Origin: Acidobacteriota bacterium
GTDB lineage: Bacteria > Acidobacteriota > Vicinamibacteria > Vicinamibacterales > CAVVIG01
DNA length: 44,798 nt
Assembly: GCA_017883165.1 (NCBI GenBank)
Contig: JADGOC010000013.1
Span: 1-44,798, forward strand
Reading direction: 5' to 3'
The notes beneath the pieces were generated by a model. That model was not told the origin of the DNA. It saw nothing but the letters and a program-made list of their open reading frames with translations, and ran no database searches. The position numbers were made by a program, and so were the translations under genes. Every line of letters starts with the position of its first letter. Position 1 is the stretch's first letter. Shown piece after piece: positions 23,694 through 30,827 of this stretch.

Positions 23694-24443
23694 TCAGATG
23701 ATCGCGTCGACTGCGGGCGGAAAGATCGCCGTGACGTCTCCCTCCAGCCGAAGCGTCACGCACGCGCGACCGTCGTGGTCGGTCGGTCCCCGATTGACGA
23801 TCACGTAAGGAATGCCGCGCTCGGCGGCCAGCAGCGGAATCGACGCCGCCGGATGAACCGACAGCGTGGATCCAAGCGCGACGACGAGATCGGCGTTCAT
23901 CGCGGCCGTGGCCGCCCGCTCCAAATCTCCCGGGCGCAACGATTGGCCGAAGCTGATCGTCGCCGACTTCAGCACGCCACCGCACTCGCAGCGCGGCGCG
24001 CGTCTCGTCGCCTTGAAGCGGGCGAAGAGCGGCGCGGGATCGCTCGCCGCGTGGCACGTCTGACACTCGACGATCAGATCGGTGCCGTGCAGTTCGACGA
24101 GCCGATCCGGCGACGTGCCGGCACGTCGATGCAGGCCGTCGACATTTTGTGTGACGACCGCCGCGACTTTCCCCGCGCGTTCGAGCGCGACGACGGCATC
24201 GTGCACGGCGTTGGGATGTGCGCGCTGATGGATTTCCCAGGTTTCCAGCTTGTAGTCCCAGTACTCAATCCGCGCGGCTTCCGAGGCGAGGAACTCGTCG
24301 TAGTACACGGGACGCCGGCGCGTCCAGACGCCGCCAGGACCACGAAAATCCGGAATGCCGCTCGCGGTCGAAACGCCGGCCCCAGAGAAGATCAGGATGC
24401 GCTGCGACGCTCGCAGCCGTTCGACCAAGCGCGAGTCCACCAT
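23694..24443 (-). CDS. Sirtuin, NAD-dependent protein deacylase
   Basis: 249 residues. Removes acyl groups from lysines using NAD. Seen are GAGVSTASGIPDFR (21-34), TQNVDGLH (98-105), catalytic His119 in ELHGT, and zinc ligands CQTC (127-130) and CEC (152-154); the second pair is spaced one residue closer than the usual CxxC. TISFGQSL completes the NAD site. The TRRR and YEFLASE region resembles class III/U bacterial sirtuins. ATG start. Separated from the tRNA by 140 bp with no recognised gene, and stands alone on the minus strand. Confidence 0.93.
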   Translation of the reverse strand: MVDSRLVERLRASQRILIFSGAGVSTASGIPDFRGPGGVWTRRRPVYYDEFLASEAARIEYWDYKLETWEIHQRAHPNAVHDAVVALERAGKVAAVVTQNVDGLHRRAGTSPDRLVELHGTDLIVECQTCHAASDPAPLFARFKATRRAPRCECGGVLKSATISFGQSLRPGDLERAATAAMNADLVVALGSTLSVHPAASIPLLAAERGIPYVIVNRGPTDHDGRACVTLRLEGDVTAIFPPAVDAII

Positions 24444-24483
24444 GTGCGTCAGGCGCGCTCTAAAGTGAGGTTCATGGCGCGAG

Positions 24484-24870
24484 TCAGAATTGAGTGATGC
24501 TCAGCGTGTTGCCATCCGGATCTTTGAACCACGCGACCCTGGCGCCGCTCGGCGACGTCCAGATGCCCTGCTCGTCCTGGCCCATGCCCGGATAGCGCTG
24601 CAGTTGCACGCCGGCCTCCCGCAACCGCTTTGCCGCTGCAACAATGTCCGGCACCTGCCACCCCAGGACGGTGTAATCGGCGGCCCGCACTTCCTTCACA
24701 ATCGTCACGCGCAGCATCGTCCCGTGCGCGTCGAACGCCAGGGCGAACTCGTCCTCGCTGACGAGGCGCAGTCCGAGCGTGTCGCGATAGAAGCTCCTGG
24801 CCTTGGCCGGTTTCGCGGTGGCGACGAATGCCACGATCGTGTACGACCCGAACGTTGCGTCAATAGCCAT
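24484..24870 (-). CDS. VOC (glyoxalase/bleomycin resistance) superfamily protein
   Basis: 128 residues with two betaalphabetabetabeta modules: KARSFYRDTLGLRLVSEDEFA in the first half and SGARVAWFKDPDGNTLSITQF at the end. The terminal FKDPDGN-L is the usual VOC signature with a metal-ligand Glu/Asp position. Substrate cannot be predicted; members include dioxygenases, isomerases and antibiotic-binding proteins. Start ATG is chosen as the first in frame. Confidence 0.85.
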   Translation of the reverse strand: MAIDATFGSYTIVAFVATAKPAKARSFYRDTLGLRLVSEDEFALAFDAHGTMLRVTIVKEVRAADYTVLGWQVPDIVAAAKRLREAGVQLQRYPGMGQDEQGIWTSPSGARVAWFKDPDGNTLSITQF

Positions 24871-24955
24871 ACGCGAGAGTGTCGCTCATGATTCTGCGTG
24901 TCGCAATCCCAGCCGGCTGTCATGAAGTATCGATAATGCGACAAGGACGGTCAAT

Positions 24956-26929
24956 TCAGGGTGTCTGCCGCCTGGGGTCGAGGGGCGTTGAAAGATAGAG
25001 TGTGCGTTCTTCGTCGTGCGCGATCAACGTCAGGGGCATCACATGTTCCACGTACGCGCGCAGTTCAGGAGATGCTGTTCGACGATTGAGCATGACGAAC
25101 GCGATGCCATCCGCCTGCATCTGTTGTCGGACACGCGCCGCGTCGGCCAATTCTCCGCTCGGCACGACGCTGGCGCTCGCCCCGGACAGGCGCAGCCAGG
25201 TGGCGATCAGGGCATCTGCCCGGTAGGTTGCGAGGACGCTGGTGGGCAGACGTGCCAGCACACCGCCGACGAGCGGCCGCTCGTGAATCGTCTGGCACAC
25301 GAACATGCGATGATCCACGGGCGTGATCTCTCCGAGGCCGTCGCCGAGGCCGAGCGGCAGCTCCACGAGCGCGCCGCGCTCAGGACGGTCTCGCACCACT
25401 CGATAAATCTCCGGACACTCGATCGACACGAGAGGAAACGGCGCGACCACGAAGTCGGCGAGCACCAGCGCCGCCATCGCCGATAGGGCCACCGCGGACT
25501 GACGCCACCGGATATGCGCGACGCTCGTCGCCGCCAGCACCGCGATGGCCAGGTACACGACCACCATCGCGCGACCCGGCATCCGGGCGTTTGCCGCGAT
25601 CGGCACGTACCGCATCAACGCCTCTGGCATGATCATGCCGGTGTTCTGCCCGGCCGCGTGGACGTGCGAGCCGAGCGCCCACACAAAGAACACGCCTCCC
25701 AGCACGGCCCACCGCCGAACAACGGGATCCCCGGACCGGCTTCGAGCCGCGGACGCCGCCAACACGAGCGGCGCGATCCCGATCCATGCGCCTGATTCGA
25801 TGAGGTCGATCCCGAGCCGTGAGTAGAGGTGCCGCAGCGCCCCACCCCACAGACTGTGAAATGGATTGCCGAGAAACAGCGTCACGACGTCGATGCCGAC
25901 GGGCGCGCTGCGCCAGTAGTACTGCTGCGTGACGTACTGGCCGCGCGCGAGCAGGACGGCCCCGTTCCACACGAGAGGCGCGGCCGCGATCAAGAAGATG
26001 CCGAGCATGACGGCCAGGGAGCGCGCGGCGCGGCCTGAAGACCACCCGTCGCGAGGCTGTGCGCCAATCCGCGGCCTGAACCACAGCCACAGAGCGGCGG
26101 CGATCAGCACCCAGAGGATCTGCAGGGTGTTGAACGTGTCCCGCATCGAGAACCGAAAAGGCCCGAGCTGACCGCTGAATCCGCCCGTGACGCCGATCGC
26201 GACGAGCACGACGAGATCGAGCGCAATCGCCGCGCCGACCAGCACCAATAGCCAGCGTCCATACGGCGGACGCGCGCGCAGTTCCACCGACCACTGTCGC
26301 GCGTCCAACAGGAGGACGCCACACGCGAAGGCGATCTCGTAGATCACGTAGTAGTAATCGATATACGCCGTCGCGGCCAGCACGATGCCGGCGAGCACGG
26401 CCCATTTGATCGATCCGCGCACGGCATCAGCGACGCCGAGTGCGAACAACGGAAGGGGCCAGGCCGTGATCAGGTTGAAGTGGCCGTTCAGATGGGCCGC
26501 GATGTACGGCGACGTCCCAAAGATGATTCCAGCGAGAATGGCGGCACCGCGCTGGCGGACGATCCGCCACGCCAAGAGGTACGCGCAGAAACCGTTCAGG
26601 GCGAGCGACCCGAGGATCGTGAGATTCAGCGCCGTCGCGACGGGGAACCGGCGCAGCAGCGTGGCTCCGAGCCACGCCGGCAATGCCGTATGCGTGTGAA
26701 GGATGAGGTCAGCGCCTGCTGGCGCGAAGAGATACGAGGTGTGCCAGAACCCGGTACCAGATGCCCGCGCCGTTCGCATCCACCAGAAGTTCCACAGGAA
26801 GAGCGCGTTGTCGCCGAATCCGCGACCGGGGAGGTGGGTCGAGAGGTGAAGAACGAGAGGCCAGCTCCAGACGACCGCCAGCGCGGCAAATCCAATGGCC
26901 ATGGCGACGTGCAGGAAGACGGCTCTCAT
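24956..26929 (-). CDS. Large multi-pass membrane protein, possible GT-C glycosyltransferase
   Basis: 657 residues with about 11-12 transmembrane helices and a large C-terminal outer-face region. The first loop has GRGFGDNALFLWNFWWMR, with an acidic residue pair position typical of GT-C-fold polyprenyl-sugar transferases, and a later HLNGHFN loop. This would fit a membrane mannosyl- or oligosaccharide-type transferase, but no diagnostic DxD is certain. It starts 21 bp after the elongation factor gene on the same strand. Function is tentative. Confidence 0.65.
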   Translation of the reverse strand: MRAVFLHVAMAIGFAALAVVWSWPLVLHLSTHLPGRGFGDNALFLWNFWWMRTARASGTGFWHTSYLFAPAGADLILHTHTALPAWLGATLLRRFPVATALNLTILGSLALNGFCAYLLAWRIVRQRGAAILAGIIFGTSPYIAAHLNGHFNLITAWPLPLFALGVADAVRGSIKWAVLAGIVLAATAYIDYYYVIYEIAFACGVLLLDARQWSVELRARPPYGRWLLVLVGAAIALDLVVLVAIGVTGGFSGQLGPFRFSMRDTFNTLQILWVLIAAALWLWFRPRIGAQPRDGWSSGRAARSLAVMLGIFLIAAAPLVWNGAVLLARGQYVTQQYYWRSAPVGIDVVTLFLGNPFHSLWGGALRHLYSRLGIDLIESGAWIGIAPLVLAASAARSRSGDPVVRRWAVLGGVFFVWALGSHVHAAGQNTGMIMPEALMRYVPIAANARMPGRAMVVVYLAIAVLAATSVAHIRWRQSAVALSAMAALVLADFVVAPFPLVSIECPEIYRVVRDRPERGALVELPLGLGDGLGEITPVDHRMFVCQTIHERPLVGGVLARLPTSVLATYRADALIATWLRLSGASASVVPSGELADAARVRQQMQADGIAFVMLNRRTASPELRAYVEHVMPLTLIAHDEERTLYLSTPLDPRRQTP

Positions 26930-26950
26930 GGGTCCCGCGAACGTCGCTGC

Positions 26951-27541
26951 TTACTTCCCCGCTCGGCCCGCGAACTCCCGCGTCTCGGTGTGGACCTTGA
27001 TCTTCTCGCCTTCTTTGATGAACAACGGCACGCGGATTTCCATGCCCGTCTCGAGCGTCGCCACCTTGGTGACGCTGCCGCTCGCCGTGTCGCCGCGCGC
27101 GCCGGCCTCTGTCGACGCGACCGTCAGCTCGACGTGCGGCGGAAACTGCAGGCCGATCGGATTGCCGTTGTAGGTTTGGATCTGGACCAACACGTTGTCC
27201 CCGAGCAGCAGGCGATCCTCGCCGACCAGATCAGGGCCGAGCGTCAGCGTCTCGTACGACTCCTGATCCATGAAGTGAATGCCCATGCCGTCGGTGTACT
27301 GGTAAGACGCCGGGAGCGTCGCCAGGTCCGGCTCCTTGAACTTGTCGCCTGCCTTGAACGTGCGGTCGAAGACGGCGCGCGTCAGCAGATTGCGCATCTT
27401 CAAACGCACGAGCGTCTGCCCGCCGCGGGCCGTGGGCTTGGAGATTTCGACGTCCAGGCAGTGGTACGGCGCGTTCTCGTATTCGAAGAACATCTTCCGC
27501 TTGATTTCAATCGCTTCGAGCAGGCTCGCCATCAGTCTCAT
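26951..27541 (-). CDS. Elongation factor P family, EfpL/YeiP-like
   Basis: 196 residues with the three beta-barrel domains of EF-P, which relieves ribosome stalling at proline runs. The loop at the P-site tip reads ISKPTARGGQTLVRLK (33-48), which matches the SPTARGAATL loop of E. coli YeiP/EfpL rather than the shorter KPGKGQ of EF-P: it has an extra two residues and Arg39 in place of the modifiable Lys. The C-terminus ETREFAGRAGK also follows YeiP. The ATG overlaps the preceding stop as ATGA; a second ATG at 27532 is possible. No EF-P modification enzymes are nearby. Confidence 0.85.
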   Translation of the reverse strand: MRLMASLLEAIEIKRKMFFEYENAPYHCLDVEISKPTARGGQTLVRLKMRNLLTRAVFDRTFKAGDKFKEPDLATLPASYQYTDGMGIHFMDQESYETLTLGPDLVGEDRLLLGDNVLVQIQTYNGNPIGLQFPPHVELTVASTEAGARGDTASGSVTKVATLETGMEIRVPLFIKEGEKIKVHTETREFAGRAGK

Positions 27542-28203
27542 TCTAGTGCTGAGCGGCCGCGCGCGACCAACGCGTCATACTCGGCCGGCGTATCGACATC
27601 CGCGAACGCGCCTTCGTCAGTCACCTCGACATCGCCCGCTGCCGACGCGTGCGCCCTGACGATCACGTTCGCGCCCTGCGACGGACCGATCGCGCGCAGG
27701 GGATCGAAGAGCGTCCGATCGATCAGCACCGGATGGCCGTGCCGCCCGCCGCGCACGGGGCGCACGATCGGCGCGCGCGTCTGGCGATACCGCTCGACGA
27801 CGGCACGCACCGTCGACGCCGCGACGAGCGGCACGTCGACCAGCGACACGAGCGCCGCGACGACGCCGGGGTGATCGACGGCCCGCAGGCCGGCGAGGAG
27901 CGACGTCAACTGCCCCGCTTCGTAGTCCTCGTTGAAGACGAAGCGCGCGTCCGTTCCGCGGCGCTGCAGCGCATCGACGATCGCCGCCGCCTCATAGCCG
28001 ACCACCACGACGACATCGTTAATCCCGGCGGCGCGGAACGTGGCGACGAGGTGCGTCAGGAACGTCTCGGCTGTCTCGCCTGGGCCGAGCGGCAGGAGCG
28101 CCTTGGATCGTCCCATCCGCGTCGACTTGCCGGCGGCGAGGAGAATGGCGGGAATGCCGGCGGGGATCACGCCGGGGATCGTAGATCCGAACGGCGCCCT
28201 CAT
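27538..28203 (-). CDS. MocA-like molybdenum cofactor nucleotidyltransferase
   Basis: 221 residues of the MobA/MocA NTP-transferase fold: LLAAGKSTRMGRSK (21-34) forms the nucleotide loop and SLVDVPLV supplies the metal-binding Asp. The GGRHGHPVL motif favours MocA/CoxI-type cytidylyl transfer to molybdopterin for xanthine-dehydrogenase-type enzymes, though other NDP-sugar roles are possible. ATG at 28203 is used; GTG at 28170 would give a more typical family N-terminus. It is divergent with the zinc ribbon gene by only 17 bp and coupled to the EF-P-like gene. Confidence 0.78.
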   Translation of the reverse strand: MRAPFGSTIPGVIPAGIPAILLAAGKSTRMGRSKALLPLGPGETAETFLTHLVATFRAAGINDVVVVVGYEAAAIVDALQRRGTDARFVFNEDYEAGQLTSLLAGLRAVDHPGVVAALVSLVDVPLVAASTVRAVVERYRQTRAPIVRPVRGGRHGHPVLIDRTLFDPLRAIGPSQGANVIVRAHASAAGDVEVTDEGAFADVDTPAEYDALVARGRSALE

Positions 28204-28207
28204 GCGC

Positions 28208-28213
28208 TAAAAT
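28208..28213 (+). promoter_or_regulatory. -10-like box TAAAAT before the zinc-ribbon gene
   Basis: TAAAAT ends 7 nt before the ATG at 28221, in a 17-bp divergent gap, so transcription would start at or next to the start codon. No -35 is seen. Confidence 0.35.
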
Positions 28214-28220
28214 TGCGGCT

Positions 28221-28412
28221 ATGACCGACGTCGATCTCCACATTCGCTGTCAGCGCTGCGGCACGCAGATGGACATGCGCGATCCCGGGCCGGGCCAGGC
28301 CTGGACGCCGGATCAGTTCTGGGTCTGTCCCCGGTGCGGCCGCCACTTCTGGTCGACCTATCCGACGTCTGGCCGCGAGAAGGCGAAACCGGCCACCGAG
28401 CCCGCGTCGTGA
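28221..28412 (+). CDS. Small zinc-ribbon protein
   Basis: 63 residues. CQRC (10-13) and CPRC (36-39) form a zinc ribbon, with aromatic residues (FWV, HFWSTY) around the second knuckle and a basic tail. No partner domain. It is followed by the hyperacidic gene: the stop codon overlaps an upstream GTG of that gene but a strong Shine-Dalgarno favours a later start. Resembles small DNA- or protein-binding zinc ribbons; function not known. Confidence 0.65.
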   Translation: MTDVDLHIRCQRCGTQMDMRDPGPGQAWTPDQFWVCPRCGRHFWSTYPTSGREKAKPATEPAS

Positions 28413-28441
28413 CAAGTAACGACATGTCGGCGGAGGTGTTT

Positions 28442-28591
28442 ATGACTCGCTTCGTTCTCGATGACGACATCGACGATGACGACGACGACGAAGACGATGA
28501 CGAGGACGGCAACGGAGACGACGAAGACGACGAGGACGAGGATGAGGACGACGAGGACGCTGAAACGTGGCAAGTCACGGCACTGGCTTGA
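28442..28591 (+). CDS. Small hyperacidic protein
   Basis: 49 residues of which roughly 30 are Asp or Glu, in a run from about 7 to 40, ending AETWQVTALA. Probably disordered and strongly negative, with a theoretical charge near -30. ATG 28442 is supported by GGAGG 5 nt before it; an in-frame GTG at 28409 overlapping the previous gene is an alternative. Could be a nucleic-acid-mimic, chaperone tail or metal buffer; none is proven. The GAC/GAT-rich DNA could also be a slipped repeat, but the good start signal argues for a gene. Confidence 0.55.
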   Translation: MTRFVLDDDIDDDDDDEDDDEDGNGDDEDDEDEDEDDEDAETWQVTALA

Positions 28592-28616
28592 CTTCCGGCG
28601 TCCGACTGCCTAGACT
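28588..28616 (+). promoter_or_regulatory. Promoter of the first cold-shock gene
   Basis: TTGACT (28588-28593) and TAGACT (28611-28616) are exactly 17 bp apart. The expected start leaves a leader of about 57 nt before the ATG at 28680, long enough for the cold-responsive leader structure seen in csp genes, though that structure was not evaluated. Confidence 0.6.
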
Positions 28617-28679
28617 GGGCCGAATTTCCAGCTCAATTGAGGGCCACAATCGGCCTGGCTGGGAACGGAGGCTTCGGGT

Positions 28680-28886
28680 ATGCCGACGGGCACAATTGCA
28701 CGGCTCCTCATCGACAAAGGGTTCGGGTTCATCCGCGACGAAGGCGGCACTGAGCACTTCTTTCACCGCAGCTCGGTCCGAGGTGCGGTATTCGAGTTGC
28801 TGCGCGAGGGACAGCGCGTCGAGTTCACGCCAGAGGATTCGCAAAAGGGTCCGCGCGCGGGCGACGTCCGTCTGATCGAAAGTTAG
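28680..28886 (+). CDS. Cold-shock domain protein
   Basis: 68 residues, a single CSD: RNP1 KGFGFIRDEGG (13-23) and RNP2-like EHFFHRSSV (25-33). The typical VFVHFS is replaced by HFFHRS, as in the second copy at 29841. Binds single-stranded RNA or DNA in the cytoplasm. GGAGG precedes the ATG by 8 nt. A hairpin follows the stop. Confidence 0.9.
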   Translation: MPTGTIARLLIDKGFGFIRDEGGTEHFFHRSSVRGAVFELLREGQRVEFTPEDSQKGPRAGDVRLIES

Positions 28887-28902
28887 CCTTCCGCTCGGCG
28901 AG

Positions 28903-28928
28903 GCCGGTCCGGCGTAGCCCGGGCCGGC
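28903..28928 (+). terminator. Hairpin after the cold-shock gene
   Basis: GCCGGTCCGG and CCGGGCCGGC can form a 10-bp stem (one G-U) with a 6-nt loop 17 nt after the stop. A U-tract does not follow directly, so intrinsic termination may be weak or the hairpin may be structural only. Confidence 0.4.
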
Positions 28929-28963
28929 TCCTCGCACGTCCGTTCTTCTGTCACAATCATTTC

Positions 28964-29060
28964 GGAAGCGAACGGGGCCCGGTGGCCCTCCCGGTCTTCA
29001 AAATCGGTTGCTCCCTGCTCACGCGGGGAGGCTCGGTTCGACTCCGAGGCGCTTCCGCCA
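28964..29060 (+). tRNA. selC: tRNA-Sec, anticodon TCA (selC)
   Basis: A 97-nt tRNA with all the selenocysteine traits: acceptor GGAAGCG pairs with CGCTTCC and is followed by G-CCA; a 6-bp D-stem with a 4-nt loop; anticodon stem CCGGT/ATCGG around loop CTTCAAA (anticodon TCA); a long variable arm of 8 bp (CTCCCTGC/GCGGGGAG); T-arm CTCGG-TTCGACT-CCGAG. An eighth acceptor pair would be A-G, slightly off. It shows that the organism decodes UGA as selenocysteine. No selA, selB or selD is in the window. Confidence 0.93.
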
Positions 29061-29066
29061 AACCGG

Positions 29067-29149
29067 GGGGGTCGGGAGCCTTCTGCAGTTTCTGCGTACT
29101 TTCAACAGCGCTCCAAGTACGCAGAAACTGCAAAAGGCTCCCGACCCCC
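29067..29149. repeat. Large near-perfect inverted repeat after selC
   Basis: 35-nt arms (29067-29101 and 29115-29149) with a single mismatch flank a 13-nt loop. It starts 6 nt after the tRNA-Sec CCA and ends on the first base of the HAD gene's stop codon. It could terminate both transcripts, but arms this long without a U-tract look more like a dispersed mobile palindrome. Confidence 0.85.
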
Positions 29150-29820
29150 TAAATCGCTGACAACACCGCGTCGAGGTCGCTGAGATCCGCGAACACCACG
29201 TCCGCGCCGGCGGCACGGAGCGTCTCGACGTCGTAGCCGCCGGTCGCCACGGCGATCGACCGCGCGCCTGACGCCGCCGCGCACGCCACATCGAGCGGCG
29301 TGTCGCCGACGACGACCACGTCCGACCCGGCAACCGTGGGCCCGCCGCACGCGCGGATGCGCGCCAGCGCTTTCGGCATCAGTCCATTCCGATCCGGCGC
29401 AGCGTCTCCAAACGCGCCGCACGGAAAATAGCGCCACAGGTCGAAGTATTCGAGCTTCACCCGCGCCGCTTCTTCGTAGTTGCCGGTGAGGAGCGCGAGA
29501 TACATGTCAGACCGACCGGCCAGCGCGTCGAGCAGGGGACGGACGCCCGGCATCACGCGCTTGCCGGAAACGGGGCGCTCGATCTCTCGAACGAGGTGCG
29601 TGAGGTAGACGTCGCGGAAGCGCGCGAGCTCGTCGGGCGGGATCGCGTGCGCGGCGGCCGCGTCGGACAGAATCCAACTGTCCGTGCGGCCGGGCATCGA
29701 GATCTCGCGGAAGGCGTCGGGGATGTCGAACAGATCTTCGAAGGCGTGCGCCATCGCGCGCCCACCCGCCCCGCCGGTGAGCACAAGCGTACCGTCGATG
29801 TCGAAAAGGATGACTTTGAT
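29149..29820 (-). CDS. HAD-family phosphatase with an apparent ATC start
   Basis: 223 residues if started at ATC 29820. Motif I is FDIDGTL (6-12) with nucleophile Asp7; motif II is LLTGNYE and motif III/IV VVVGDTPLDVACA, as in phosphoglycolate-phosphatase-like HADs. No ATG, GTG or TTG exists between the in-frame TGA (29829-29827) and motif I; the first usual start, GTG 29784, would delete the catalytic Asp. An ATC codon lies where homologues put Met (MKVILFDIDGT). It may truly start there, or one base may be wrong. Two cold-shock genes flank it. Confidence 0.75.
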   Translation of the reverse strand: MKVILFDIDGTLVLTGGAGGRAMAHAFEDLFDIPDAFREISMPGRTDSWILSDAAAAHAIPPDELARFRDVYLTHLVREIERPVSGKRVMPGVRPLLDALAGRSDMYLALLTGNYEEAARVKLEYFDLWRYFPCGAFGDAAPDRNGLMPKALARIRACGGPTVAGSDVVVVGDTPLDVACAAASGARSIAVATGGYDVETLRAAGADVVFADLSDLDAVLSAI

Positions 29821-29840
29821 CGTGTCTCAGTCGCCGGTCG

Positions 29841-30044
29841 TCAGGCGGCCTCGCTGCGAACGCTGCCGGCGCGCGGCCCTTTGGCCGACGGCTCTTCCTC
29901 GAAACTGACGCGCTGGCCTTCGTTCAACTCATCGAAACTGCCTTCCACCGAACTGCGATGAAAGAACCACTCCTGGCCGCCCTCATCGCGAATGAACCCA
30001 AATCCTCTGTCCCGAACGAGTCGCTTGATCGTGCCGGTCGGCAT
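29841..30044 (-). CDS. Second cold-shock domain protein
   Basis: 67 residues, about 60 percent identical by eye to the protein at 28680: MPTGTIKRL, RGFGFIRDEGG, EWFFHRSSV and the shared KGPRAG end. GGAG stands 11 nt before the ATG. The longer upstream frame is non-coding. Divergent from sodC. The two copies, 1 kb apart and pointing away from one another, suggest a local duplication. Confidence 0.9.
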   Translation of the reverse strand: MPTGTIKRLVRDRGFGFIRDEGGQEWFFHRSSVEGSFDELNEGQRVSFEEEPSAKGPRAGSVRSEAA

Positions 30045-30078
30045 CCGAGTCTCCTTGGGCGCATATGCCCGAGATCGG

Positions 30079-30107
30079 ATTATCAATATTCGTTCCAATA
30101 CGTCGAG
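30079..30107 (-). promoter_or_regulatory. Candidate promoter of the second cold-shock gene
   Basis: CTCGAC (30107-30102) and GATAAT (30084-30079) are 17 bp apart on the minus strand, leaving a leader near 28 nt. The -35 matches only moderately. Confidence 0.35.
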
Positions 30108-30209
30108 CCGGCGGATCGGCGATTTCTGAGCCGGCCGCCGGGCCAGCTCATCCGGCGGCCGACGCCAATTGCACAGCCTGTGTACAATCCTCACCTCAAG
30201 GAGACACAT

Positions 30210-30824
30210 ATGCGCATATCGCATGCAGTCGCCGCGGCCCTGGCGGTTTTCCTGGCGCCGGCCTTGGTGGTGACAACGTCAGCACAGGCTCCGAAATCGA
30301 CCGCCAAACCGGTCGCCGCGAAGAAGGCGGCGACGCCGCAAGGGCACGGGACCGTCGTCGCCCAGGCGCACGCGACGATCGCGGGCCAGGGTATCACCGG
30401 TTCCGCAGACTTCACCGAACGAAAAAACGGAACGGTTACGTACGTTGAAATTCATCTGACCGCGAAAGGGCTGAAGCCCGGCCTCCACGGCGTCCACCTT
30501 CACGCGGTCGGCAAGTGCGAACCCGACTTCGCGGCGGCCGGCGGACACTTCGATCCAGGTCCCGCCGGGAACATGGATCCCGACGCCAACCACCCGTTCC
30601 ACATGGGCGACCTGCCGCAGCTCGTCGCCGGCGCGAACGGCGAGGGGACGCTCGACGCGATCACCACGCGAGTGACGCTCACCGACGGTCCGCTGACGCT
30701 CTTCGACGCTGACGGCTCGGCCATCGTCATTCACGGCAATCCGGATCAAGGCATCACCGGTGAGCACGGGTCGGGCGTGAGCGGAGGCCCGAGAGTCGCC
30801 TGCGGCGTGATCGAGAAGAAGTAA
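30210..30824 (+). CDS. sodC: Periplasmic Cu/Zn superoxide dismutase
   Basis: 204 residues. Signal peptide to about residue 26 (AVAAALAVFLAPALVVTTSAQA), then a Lys/Ala-rich linker and the SodC domain. Copper/zinc ligands are visible: GVHLHAVGKC (His96, His98, Cys103), GGHFDP (His113), HPFHMGD (His128 or His131, Asp134) and VIHGNP (His175); Cys103 pairs with Cys198 in VACGVI. Converts superoxide to oxygen and peroxide outside the inner membrane. AAGGAG lies 7 nt before the ATG, which is chosen over a longer frame with no signal peptide. Confidence 0.95.
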   Translation: MRISHAVAAALAVFLAPALVVTTSAQAPKSTAKPVAAKKAATPQGHGTVVAQAHATIAGQGITGSADFTERKNGTVTYVEIHLTAKGLKPGLHGVHLHAVGKCEPDFAAAGGHFDPGPAGNMDPDANHPFHMGDLPQLVAGANGEGTLDAITTRVTLTDGPLTLFDADGSAIVIHGNPDQGITGEHGSGVSGGPRVACGVIEKK

Positions 30825-30827
30825 TTC

